From contig SLPT01000322.1 of assembly GCA_007131845.1 (NCBI GenBank), positions 1 to 7,798 of the forward strand: a stretch of 7,798 nucleotides of DNA, given 5' to 3'. The notes beneath the pieces are model-generated. The model ran no database searches, was not told the origin of the DNA, and saw only the letters and a program-made list of their open reading frames with translations. The stretch is from Desulfobacteraceae bacterium (GTDB lineage Bacteria > Desulfobacterota > Desulfobacteria > Desulfobacterales > Desulfosalsimonadaceae). This document shows positions 1 to 6,369 of the stretch, in pieces. The stretch's first letter is position 1. Every line of letters starts with the position of its first letter. The position numbers were made by a program, and so were the translations under genes.

Positions 1-1942
1 CCGCACCTGCTGCCGGATCCGTCTCGGATGCGGCATGATAGTGCCGGATAAAAGCCTCAACGACTTCTGCGTCAAAATGCGTTCCTGAATTCTGAATCAG
101 CATCCCGATTGCCTTTTCCGGCTCCAGGGGCCGCTTATAGTAGCGGCTGGCCGTGAGCGCTTCAAAATAGTCGGCAACGGCAATAATGCGTGCACCCAAA
201 GGTATTTCCCGGCCTTTCAGACCGTTGGGGTAGCCGCTGCCGTCAAGCTTTTCATGATGGGATCCGGCGATAAAGGGAACATCGGCCAGATATCCCTCAA
301 ATCCCATCTGTTCCAGTATCTTTACGGTCTTTTCAGCATGGCACTTGATGTCTTCCATTTCATGAGCCGTAAATCGCTCCTTTTTTTTCAGAAGAGAATC
401 GGGGACGCCGATTTTTCCATAATCGTGGAGCAGCGCTGCGATCTTGATTTTTTCCCTGTATTCCCGATCAAGTCCCAGTTCTTCGCATATCCCCACGGCA
501 TACCGGGCAACCCGCGCCGAATGTCCGCTGGTAACGGGATCCCGCGCATCGATTGTCGAGACCATGACCTGCAGAACCGACTCCAGCTGCTTTTCCCTTG
601 CTTCTATATGCTCGGTATGCCGGATTACAATCCCTATGACGTTTGATATACCCATCAAAAGGCTCATATCGCTTTGAACAAGTACCCGTTTGGTTTTGAT
701 GTTGTCCACGGCCAGAATGCCCAGACTTTCACTGTCACAGATTATGGGGCAGCAAATGAACGCTTTGGCGCTGATACGGTCGGCAACCTCGAGGCTCCTG
801 GCGGAAAGCGTATTGCCGATCTCGTCGATGTCGTTGACCAGAAACGGCTTCCGGCTCCTGAAGGAGACAATGAAGATGCCCCTGGATTCCCTGTTGTCCA
901 GGCTGAAACGAACATTTTTCAAGAACTGGTACTGATGGTTCGTATATCCGTAACCAGCCCGGAAAGACAGGGCGCTTTTCTCCTTGTCCGCCAGCATGAT
1001 CATGCCACGGTCATAATCAAGGCGTTTCTCAAGTATTCCGACAACTTCTAAAAGAACGTGATCGAGGGTGCGGCACCGGTTCAAGATTTGCCCGATCTCC
1101 CGGGTAACACGTGTGTTGTTGTAGTTGATATCGATCTGCTCGACCAGGCTTTCGCTTATATTGCGCATGTTGGATAGCGTATTGCCGAGATAGTGTTTAT
1201 CGAGTCTTTCATTGATATAGGCCATGCCGAGATATGCCGTGAAGCTGAAAGTCAGGATGAAAACCGTATACACAACCGGGAGAAAAATCGCTGAAAACAG
1301 CGTCACCGTCAGGAAAAACAATAGCAGGTAGTTTTTCAGCAGCCGGAAATGATCCGTAAGAGACGGTTCCCAGGATATAATGTAGCGACACGCCGGATCC
1401 CCTCTGAATACGCATTCCGGATGCTCGATTTCGGGCAGCCGGTTATTGAACAGAGACAGGATGGCCTCGAAAAAGCCTTTCCGGTTTTCGCATTGAAACG
1501 GTTTTTCGTCCGTTCCGGATTTTGGTTTTACGAGAACCTCGACCCGGTTGGAAGCAAGCCGCCTGGATTCATAGTCTGCCGAGCGGGTGAAGTTGCTGCT
1601 GGTCTGACCGATTTTTTCGTATGCATATCCTGGAGAGAGAAACCCAAGAACGTATTGCCACATTGCCCCGACGGATTCCGGAGAGGCGGCGTAGCGTCCG
1701 GCTTCCCTTGCAATATAGGGATTGTCGGTCTGTCGAACGATTTCCTCGTAAAACCGGTCTATCTGCTTTTGGCTGAACCAATGGCCTTCATCGTTGATTT
1801 CATAGGATTTCATCCCCGCATGATTCATCACGTGAAGCGGATCGACCTGGGGATATCGCTTCCGGAGCAACTGGATGTAAGGCAGGATAATCCGGCTGTT
1901 ATAAAGGGGGCCGCCATGGATCCGGGTGTTGGAATCAGTCAT
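1..1942 (-). CDS. Membrane-anchored GAF/HD-GYP sensor, probable c-di-GMP phosphodiesterase (partial, C-terminus cut by window edge)
   Basis: The minus frame is open for 647 codons from an ATG at 1942 and runs off the left edge without a stop. The start has AGGA five bases upstream, and an in-frame TGA lies only 7 codons upstream. Residues 1-191 form a soluble sensor-like region ending in C177-x3-GDPAC (181-185), a pattern reminiscent of 4-vinyl-reductase-type/ligand-sensing domains; its ligand is unknown. A hydrophobic hairpin (about 203-243) gives two membrane segments, so both ends should be cytoplasmic. A GAF-like domain follows (about 285-430). The HD-GYP domain (about 450-620) keeps H506-D507 in LLHDYGKI and the HH...GSGYP block (562-572), the expected metal-binding and signature residues, so I infer active hydrolysis of c-di-GMP. 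One unusual point is L566 where many relatives have W. A promoter candidate lies just upstream. The domain calls are strong; the signal sensed is not known. Confidence 0.9.
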   Translation of the reverse strand, partial: MTDSNTRIHGGPLYNSRIILPYIQLLRKRYPQVDPLHVMNHAGMKSYEINDEGHWFSQKQIDRFYEEIVRQTDNPYIAREAGRYAASPESVGAMWQYVLGFLSPGYAYEKIGQTSSNFTRSADYESRRLASNRVEVLVKPKSGTDEKPFQCENRKGFFEAILSLFNNRLPEIEHPECVFRGDPACRYIISWEPSLTDHFRLLKNYLLLFFLTVTLFSAIFLPVVYTVFILTFSFTAYLGMAYINERLDKHYLGNTLSNMRNISESLVEQIDINYNNTRVTREIGQILNRCRTLDHVLLEVVGILEKRLDYDRGMIMLADKEKSALSFRAGYGYTNHQYQFLKNVRFSLDNRESRGIFIVSFRSRKPFLVNDIDEIGNTLSARSLEVADRISAKAFICCPIICDSESLGILAVDNIKTKRVLVQSDMSLLMGISNVIGIVIRHTEHIEAREKQLESVLQVMVSTIDARDPVTSGHSARVARYAVGICEELGLDREYREKIKIAALLHDYGKIGVPDSLLKKKERFTAHEMEDIKCHAEKTVKILEQMGFEGYLADVPFIAGSHHEKLDGSGYPNGLKGREIPLGARIIAVADYFEALTASRYYKRPLEPEKAIGMLIQNSGTHFDAEVVEAFIRHYHAASETDPAAGA

Positions 1943-1976
1943 GAGGTTCCTGAAAAATAGTCAAAAAAGTCTGACT

Positions 1977-2031
1977 GATTCTACATAATAAAATCCAAAA
2001 TGGCAAGTAGATTCTACATTAAATTCTATAT
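1977..2031. repeat. Spaced direct repeats GATTCTACAT at the HD-GYP promoter
   Basis: The 10-mer GATTCTACAT occurs exactly at 1977-1986 and 2010-2019, a start-to-start distance of 33 bp, about three helical turns. A looser third copy (AATTCTATAT) is at 2022-2031. The first copy overlaps the proposed -10 box. This spacing fits binding sites for a regulator on one face of the helix, but chance repetition in AT-rich DNA is not excluded. Confidence 0.45.
1978..2006 (-). promoter_or_regulatory. Candidate sigma-70 promoter for the HD-GYP gene
   Basis: On the minus strand TTGCCA (2006-2001) is followed after exactly 17 bases by TAGAAT (1983-1978). Each hexamer matches the consensus at four or five of six positions. 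Initiation near 1971 would give a leader of about 30 nt carrying the AGGA ribosome site before the ATG at 1942. The surrounding DNA is AT-rich compared with the genes. This is inferred from sequence alone. Confidence 0.4.
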
Positions 2032-2040
2032 TGGTGCCTT

Positions 2041-2068
2041 TGACGGAAATCAGGTGACGGAAATCAGG
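2041..2068. repeat. Perfect 14-bp tandem duplication
   Basis: TGACGGAAATCAGG occurs twice with no gap (2041-2054 and 2055-2068). It sits upstream of the HD-GYP promoter candidate, between that promoter and the repeat remnant downstream of the TPR gene. A nearby CGTCAAA (2075-2081) is the reverse complement of TTTGACG (2039-2045). It may be a recent slippage event or a doubled operator; the sequence does not say which. Confidence 0.8.
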
Positions 2069-2143
2069 ATTTTTCGTCAAATTCAAGGACGGCGAAAATT
2101 TTAACCGCAGGAATACCGCTTGTATTTTGAGGATTAAAATTTG

Positions 2144-2201
2144 AGCCTTGATCTTGAACTTTTTACAAAGCCGTCGGATCACGACTTTTTACGAGATCAT
2201 C
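2144..2201 (+). repeat. Left inverted-repeat arm flanking the TPR gene (half copy of the palindromic element)
   Basis: Positions 2145-2171 are identical over 27 bp to 7772-7798 at the right edge of the window, so this is one end of the same repeat family. It continues into GCCGTC and then a second terminus-like stretch, CGACTTTTTACGAGATCATC (2182-2201). The whole 58-bp block pairs in inverted orientation with 2699-2756, matching about 46 of 58 positions by hand alignment. It ends only 5 bp from the TPR stop codon. The rest of the element is missing on the left side, so this is a truncated copy. Confidence 0.8.
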
Positions 2202-2206
2202 AGGCA

Positions 2207-2671
2207 TTAGTTACCCATAAAACGGGGATCGATTTCCTCGATGAACTTTCTGGCATACCGGTCGCTCAGATCCGCGGCTTTCTGCATATCCTCCATTCCG
2301 TAGTAGCGGTTTCCGGAACGGACATGAATCCATCCCCGGCCGTAATAGTAGCGGGCTACGTCGGGGTTCAGTTCGATGGCCCGGCTCATGGCGTCAAGGG
2401 CTTTTTCATATTCATCCATCTCGGTATAGGCCACGCCGAGATTGAAATGCGCCTCTGCATTGTCCGGCTCCAACTCAATGGCCTTTCGGAAAGCCCCAAC
2501 CGCAGCGTCCTGGTTTCCGTAAACCGAAAGCAAAGCACCCCTTTCGAACCAATAAGAAAAATCTTTGGTGTCATTACCGGATTCTGCAAACAGGGTTGCC
2601 GGCAGCAGGAAAACGACAAACCCGATGAAAAATAGTACTGCGGATCGAAAAAAATGGTTGGACGGTTTCAT
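2207..2671 (-). CDS. Small exported tetratricopeptide-repeat protein
   Basis: 154 residues. The start at 2671 is supported by a strong AAGGAGAT ribosome site 7 bases upstream. A signal peptide is visible: basic start (K2, R9), hydrophobic core about 11-27, and a likely signal peptidase I site after LFA (residue 29). No lipobox cysteine is present, so a periplasmic or secreted location is inferred. Three consecutive TPR units follow (about 38-71, 72-105, 106-139), with typical Ala/Gly/Tyr packing positions such as AEAHFNLGVAY and ALDAMSRAIELNP. TPRs serve as protein-protein docking surfaces; no catalytic domain is present and the partner is unknown. The gene stands alone between inverted repeats, 5 bp from the left arm and 27 bp from the right arm, so it may have arrived as a unit. 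Function beyond scaffolding cannot be assigned. Confidence 0.9.
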   Translation of the reverse strand: MKPSNHFFRSAVLFFIGFVVFLLPATLFAESGNDTKDFSYWFERGALLSVYGNQDAAVGAFRKAIELEPDNAEAHFNLGVAYTEMDEYEKALDAMSRAIELNPDVARYYYGRGWIHVRSGNRYYGMEDMQKAADLSDRYARKFIEEIDPRFMGN

Positions 2672-2698
2672 TTTTCATCTCCTTCGGGCGCTGAATAT

Positions 2699-2756
2699 GA
2701 TGTACTCGTAAAAAGTCACGCTCAGACAGCTTTATGAAAAATTCAGGATAAAGGCT
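2699..2756 (-). repeat. Right inverted-repeat arm flanking the TPR gene
   Basis: The block starts GATGTACTCGTAAAAAGTCA (2699-2718) and continues into the first bases of the neighbouring palindromic element. Read against the reverse complement of 2144-2201 it aligns without gaps over 58 bp, with about 46 matches. Its inner 22 bp (2699-2720) are an extra terminus-like stretch lying outside the 125-bp element that begins at 2725. Any TPR promoter must lie in or beside this arm. Confidence 0.75.
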
Positions 2757-2849
2757 TGCTATATCCCAGAGAATGCAGAGTAGTTAGCGTACACGAGATT
2801 CTGTCGAATTACGCGCAGGCATGGATATTTGGCTTTTTACAAAGCCATC
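2725..2849 (-). repeat. Degenerate full-length copy of the 124-125 bp palindromic element
   Basis: Aligned with the reverse complement of 7679-7798, this stretch matches along its entire length with at most a one-base indel, at roughly 70% identity by eye. Shared blocks include AAGGCTTGC (2751-2759), GAATGCAG, ATTCTG and CTTTTTACAAAGCCATC. The right end contains a perfect hairpin, GGCTTT-TTAC-AAAGCC (2831-2846), 10 bp beyond the stop of the radical SAM gene. It could help end transcription of the purC operon, although no U-tract follows on the minus strand. Orientation is opposite to the copy at the right edge. Confidence 0.8.
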
Positions 2850-2856
2850 AGATATA

Positions 2857-4011
2857 CTATACCGGCGGAACCGGCAGTGTGTCAACGGGATTACGTGGAA
2901 ATTCCAAAATACGGTTCGGGTCAAGCCCGCAATGACGGGCGGCGCTCGCATCGAGTATCGAAGGCAGCCCTCCGGATTGATCCGGGGTGTATCCCAAAAC
3001 CTTACCCCACACTTCGTCGTCTTCCATGCAGAAATACAGCGTCACATCCGGTGCCAGATTCCGGATGGCTTCCGCAAGCGCCCGATAGAGCCGGATCCGG
3101 AGGGGTTTAAAGTAACGCATTTTTCCGTCCTGCCCCCGGATGAATTCTCCATACACAATGTCCGAGCGTGGATGCCTTCTTTCGATAATTTCCTGAAGAT
3201 GCGTCATGAAACGAAATGACCCCATGCTGATCCATACAACATTGCCCGGATCGATGCGCCGGAAAAGTTTTCGAACGACCCGGGCGTAGTCCGCTTCGCA
3301 TCCAGGGTACCATATCATGGGGTCAAAGTGAAATCCCAGGGGGTATCCCCGCAACTGGCACTCGGCGGCTGCATGAATCCGGTCATCGAGGCTTGCCGTG
3401 CCTCTCTCCTGCTCCCGGATGGCTTTTTCCGTATTCAACGACCAACTCACGATCGTATTGCGCCGGTGGTCGAGTCCAAGCAGCCCCTGGGTCGCGACGG
3501 TCTTTGTTTTCAATTCAAGAACGGCGTTGTCCCTTCCGGAAAAGAGATTCACGAGGTGAGATGCCAGCGGATACACCGGCTCCCAGATCAGGCTGTCGGT
3601 AAACTCGCCAGTCCCCGTGCGGTACATGGGCCCGGACGAAAAAAGCGTCTCAAGCTGATCGGTCATTTCCCGGAAATTGACGAACAGGGTGAGAACCGGC
3701 GGATGAAAATAGGCCTGCAAGATGCAATACGAGCAGTCCATGGTGCAATAGGCGCCGATATGCAGAATATGATAGTCGCAGCAAGTATAATGCGATGTGC
3801 CGGGGCATTTCCGGATAAAGGGCCCCTTGTTTCGCGTGATGAAAAGACTGTGCTTTCCTGCGGTTTCCGGATTGTTGCCGCTGCGGATATCGCGCAGCAC
3901 CTCATCCGGATCGGCGACGACGATCTGTCCGGCCTTTATCCTGGCCGATATTCCGGCAGTCTCCGGGTAATCTTTGACCTGGGGGTCTATGTAGAGTTTA
4001 CGTATCTTCAA
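2857..4011 (-). CDS. Spore photoproduct lyase-like (SplB family) radical SAM protein
   Basis: 384 residues. The radical SAM cluster motif is C89-TMD-C93-SY-C96, followed by ILQAYF as in SplB proteins; it should hold a [4Fe-4S] cluster and cleave S-adenosylmethionine. Three more cysteines precede it (C69, C77, C78 in CPGTSHYTCCDY). Family members of the classical type repair the UV-induced spore photoproduct in DNA using a relay cysteine (C141 in Bacillus subtilis). Here the equivalent stretch reads GTGEFTDS (133-140), and there is no cysteine between C96 and C218, so the classical mechanism is not supported. The protein is slightly longer than the B. subtilis enzyme. The start is TTG at 4011: an in-frame TGA lies four codons upstream, no ATG is available near the conserved YIDPQVKDYP start, and a weak GGGA precedes it. 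It overlaps the ParB-like gene by 14 nt, implying translational coupling. Substrate unknown; DNA or a nucleotide is plausible. Confidence 0.88.
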   Translation of the reverse strand: MKIRKLYIDPQVKDYPETAGISARIKAGQIVVADPDEVLRDIRSGNNPETAGKHSLFITRNKGPFIRKCPGTSHYTCCDYHILHIGAYCTMDCSYCILQAYFHPPVLTLFVNFREMTDQLETLFSSGPMYRTGTGEFTDSLIWEPVYPLASHLVNLFSGRDNAVLELKTKTVATQGLLGLDHRRNTIVSWSLNTEKAIREQERGTASLDDRIHAAAECQLRGYPLGFHFDPMIWYPGCEADYARVVRKLFRRIDPGNVVWISMGSFRFMTHLQEIIERRHPRSDIVYGEFIRGQDGKMRYFKPLRIRLYRALAEAIRNLAPDVTLYFCMEDDEVWGKVLGYTPDQSGGLPSILDASAARHCGLDPNRILEFPRNPVDTLPVPPV

Positions 4012-4990
4012 TTTCCCGCTTCATTATTTCACGCATTGCCGGATGATTTGACAAAACGCCCAGATAATCGGCCTTTTGCGCCAGTTCTCCGCAGGTTTCG
4101 AATTCCAGTGCAAACGTATAGGCGGGGTTTTCAAAGCCAGGCGATGGAATCAGGGAGAGCCCCGGAGGGAGATCAAGTTTTTCCCGGTTTATATGGAATG
4201 CGGTCTCGAACCGGGCAAGATGCGGGTAGCGTGCCTTCCGGATTTCCCTGCGCAGATGGTGAATTTTCGCTTTGCGGTCGAGGCGTTCGTCTTCAAGGAT
4301 CGGCGTTGCGGGCAGGCGCAGAAGCACATTGGAAACGGACGATTGTTGAAGAGCAGACAGGGCTTTGAGGTGCGTAAGCATTTCCAGCTGCTGGCTTGTT
4401 GTGGGCCGAAGCGTTTCGATCAGGTTTGCAAGTGTATCGCCATCCTGTTGATTGAGCGTGCCAAGTTCAAAAGCCACTTTCATGGAGGTCATATCATGGT
4501 ATACCATCCGCTGTATCGTTTCAGGAAGGCTTTGCAGCCGCAGGTATTTGCGGGCAAGATCCGGAGTGATGCGGATGCCGGCGGCAGCGGCCGTATCGGG
4601 CAGATCCTTTTCATCCTCCAGGCGGGCCATGAGCTTTCCTGTGGCGGCAGCTGCCTCCATGAGATTCAGCCCGCCTTTCAGGGCATTGTCGGCGATGGCG
4701 ATCCGGAGCAGGTCGATTTCAGGGACCCGGCCGTACGCAAGCACCCTGGCCGATACCTGGTTTAGACTCAGTTGCATGCAGGCCTGGATTCGTTTGAAGC
4801 CGCATACGATCCGGAACCCGGCGGGTGTTCTTTCCAGCAGCGGGGGGGTGATGACCCCCAGCGTGCGAATCGATTCGATCAGTTCCGGGCTTGCTGCGGA
4901 AAGGGAAACGCGGTAACGTTCGTCCAATACATCGATATCCGCCGGATCAACCCGCATTTCCCTTGCATCCGCATTCAGCCCGTTTGGCAT
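3998..4990 (-). CDS. ParB/Spo0J-like DNA-binding protein (orphan, no parA nearby)
   Basis: 330 residues from an ATG at 4990 that shares one base with the purC stop (TAATG). The N-terminal ParB-like domain (about 10-85) shows LIESIRTLGVITPPLL followed by FRIVCGFKRIQAC. This occupies the place of the ParB GERRxRA nucleotide-binding box, but the key arginines are altered (GFKR). DNALKGGLN (101-109) takes the place of the ENxQR-type motif. A helix-turn-helix-type region follows (about 110-185), ending in the ParB-like RKYLRLQSLPETIQ. The C-terminal third is unlike partition ParB and probably specific to this subfamily. With no parA partner and no parS palindrome seen, chromosome partition is unlikely; sequence-specific DNA binding or regulation is a better guess. 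Coupling to the downstream SPL-like enzyme suggests the two work together. CTP binding is doubtful given the altered motifs. Confidence 0.85.
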   Translation of the reverse strand: MPNGLNADAREMRVDPADIDVLDERYRVSLSAASPELIESIRTLGVITPPLLERTPAGFRIVCGFKRIQACMQLSLNQVSARVLAYGRVPEIDLLRIAIADNALKGGLNLMEAAAATGKLMARLEDEKDLPDTAAAAGIRITPDLARKYLRLQSLPETIQRMVYHDMTSMKVAFELGTLNQQDGDTLANLIETLRPTTSQQLEMLTHLKALSALQQSSVSNVLLRLPATPILEDERLDRKAKIHHLRREIRKARYPHLARFETAFHINREKLDLPPGLSLIPSPGFENPAYTFALEFETCGELAQKADYLGVLSNHPAMREIMKREIEDT

Positions 4991-5871
4991 TACTTCACCA
5001 GGATATTCATTGCTTCCGCATATTTTTGTCTTGTATTCTCAAGCACCTCCGGAGGAAGCTCCGGTGGCGGGGGCTCCTTGTCCCAGTTCACCGAATTGAG
5101 GTAATCCCTGAGATACTGCTTGTCGAAGCTGGGTTGAGGGCCCCCGGGTGCATACCGGTCCCTGGGCCAGAACCGCGAAGAATCGGGGGTCAGGATTTCA
5201 TCTATGAGGATGAGCTGATCGTTTTCATCGAGTCCGAACTCGAACTTCGTATCGGCGATGATAATGCCCCTGGAATCGGCAATTTCAGCTCCCTTCATGT
5301 AAATTTCCAGGCTGATGTCCCGCACCTTTTCGGCAAGATCCTTGCCGATCCGATCAACGGTTTCTTCAAAGGATATGTTGATATCGTGTTCATGCATTTC
5401 ACCCTTGGTGGACGGCGTGAAGATCGGCTCGGGCAGGCGATCCGACTCTTTTAACCCATCGGGAAGCCGAATGCCGCAAACCGTTCCGTCCTGCTGGTAG
5501 GTTTTCCAGCCGGATCCGGAAAGATAACCGCGGACAATGCATTCGACCGGAAGGGGGCGCACCTTTTGAACCAGCATGCTCCTTCCTTCCAGGTTATCCG
5601 CATATTGCCGTGCATTTTCCGGAAATCGCGACACATCGCTTTCAACGACGTGATGAGGAATTATGGACTTCATAATGTCAAACCAGTAAAGCGAAATCCG
5701 GGTCAGCATTTTGCCTTTTTCGGGAACCGGTTCTCCCATAATCACGTCGTAGGCGGAGATCCGGTCCGTAGCCACAAGCAGGAGGTTTTCTCCGAGATCG
5801 TAGATATCACGAACCTTCCCCCGTTTAAATAGTGTCAATTCCGGAAATCGTGTTTCAAATACGGTGGTCAT
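4990..5871 (-). CDS. purC: Phosphoribosylaminoimidazole-succinocarboxamide (SAICAR) synthase
   Basis: 293 residues. The enzyme joins CAIR and aspartate using ATP to form SAICAR in cytoplasmic de novo purine synthesis. Both family signatures are present: [18 protein letters not shown] (105-122) and IADTKFEFG (205-213). The N-terminal [13 protein letters not shown] and DRISAYDV blocks form the nucleotide-binding part, and [14 protein letters not shown] lies near the C-terminal end. The length suits the roughly 300-residue, yeast-ADE1-like form rather than the shorter E. coli type. I chose the ATG at 5871 because AAGGAAAGGA lies just upstream and the protein then begins where the family does; a TTG at 5919 would add 16 unconserved residues. 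The gene heads a tightly packed set with the ParB-like and SPL-like genes downstream. No purine riboswitch or operator was recognised in the 118 bp upstream. Confidence 0.97.
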   Translation of the reverse strand: MTTVFETRFPELTLFKRGKVRDIYDLGENLLLVATDRISAYDVIMGEPVPEKGKMLTRISLYWFDIMKSIIPHHVVESDVSRFPENARQYADNLEGRSMLVQKVRPLPVECIVRGYLSGSGWKTYQQDGTVCGIRLPDGLKESDRLPEPIFTPSTKGEMHEHDINISFEETVDRIGKDLAEKVRDISLEIYMKGAEIADSRGIIIADTKFEFGLDENDQLILIDEILTPDSSRFWPRDRYAPGGPQPSFDKQYLRDYLNSVNWDKEPPPPELPPEVLENTRQKYAEAMNILVK

Positions 5872-5938
5872 TGATCCTTTCCTTAATCTCTGATGATTGT
5901 CGTTTCCGGGCAGCAGCAATGGGTAAGAAACGCACGAA

Positions 5939-5962
5939 CCCCGGCCGCTATCGGTCGGCGGG
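5939..5962 (-). terminator. Weak GC-rich hairpin between the PilZ gene and purC
   Basis: Arms CCC+GCCG and CGGC+GGG (seven pairs with a two-base bulge) enclose an 8-base loop. On the minus strand it lies 28 nt after the PilZ stop and is followed by TTCGTGCGTTTCTT, which is not a clean U-tract. It could partly separate the PilZ and purC transcription units or act as a leader structure for purC. The rest of the 118-bp gap shows no clear promoter. Confidence 0.25.
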
Positions 5963-5989
5963 ATAATAATGAATGCGCGACAAAAGAAT

Positions 5990-6337
5990 TCACACGATTT
6001 TTTTGAATTCGTTTATCAACCGCCGCAGCTTCGCGTACAGATCGAAATCCACTTCGTAGAACTCGATTCCGGATTCGAACCGGCCGCTTTCACTGCGGTT
6101 GCAGTACATCACTCTCCCCTTGATATCAAAAATATCCTCCTCGATGCCGATGGCAAGAAACAGAATATAGCGGGTTTCGATCGGTTCATGGGTTTCAACC
6201 TTGACGCCGGCTTCGCTGATATTCAAAGTCCGCGCCATCCCCTGCCCTAGCTGCCTTCCTTCGGAATCCAGGCAGATGTAGTGCAGAAGATGCACCGCCT
6301 CGTAACGTTCTTCCTCCCGCCTTCGATAGTTTTCCAT
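5990..6337 (-). CDS. Single-domain PilZ protein, probable c-di-GMP receptor
   Basis: 115 residues, almost entirely one PilZ domain. The c-di-GMP-binding residues are present: R7-xxx-R11 in RRREEER and N39-x-S41-xx-G44 in [10 protein letters not shown]. The strand [20 protein letters not shown] (74-93) is typical of the barrel. The protein should be cytoplasmic and pass a c-di-GMP signal to a partner by binding, since no output domain is attached. The ATG at 6337 has AGGAGGT about 11 bases upstream, a slightly long spacing. It starts 32 bp after the stop of the PATAN/CNB-like gene, so the two are probably co-transcribed. The HD-GYP gene in the same window would lower the ligand of this receptor. 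The partner is unknown. Confidence 0.93.
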   Translation of the reverse strand: MENYRRREEERYEAVHLLHYICLDSEGRQLGQGMARTLNISEAGVKVETHEPIETRYILFLAIGIEEDIFDIKGRVMYCNRSESGRFESGIEFYEVDFDLYAKLRRLINEFKKIV

Positions 6338-6369
6338 CGGATATAGGACCTCCTGTTAGGAACGGGTGA

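Noticed and set aside
1349..1960. 203-codon open frame on the plus strand
   Set aside because: It lies opposite the HD-GYP gene's sensor and membrane region; GC-rich third positions of the real gene explain the open frame.
2672..2730. Promoter for the TPR gene within the right repeat arm (GTGACT...TATTCA)
   Set aside because: Both boxes match the consensus poorly and they fall inside repeat sequence, so I could not separate a promoter from the repeat.
3328..4368. 346-codon open frame on the plus strand
   Set aside because: It is antisense to the SPL-like and ParB-like genes, whose family motifs are clear on the minus strand, and its translation shows no recognisable domain.
3998..4990. Chromosome or plasmid partition locus
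   Set aside because: There is no parA, no parS-like palindrome and the nucleotide-binding motifs are altered, so a replicon-maintenance reading is not supported.
5872..5919. Longer purC starting at TTG 5919
   Set aside because: The extra 16 residues are not typical of the family, no ribosome site precedes the TTG, and the ATG at 5871 has a good one.
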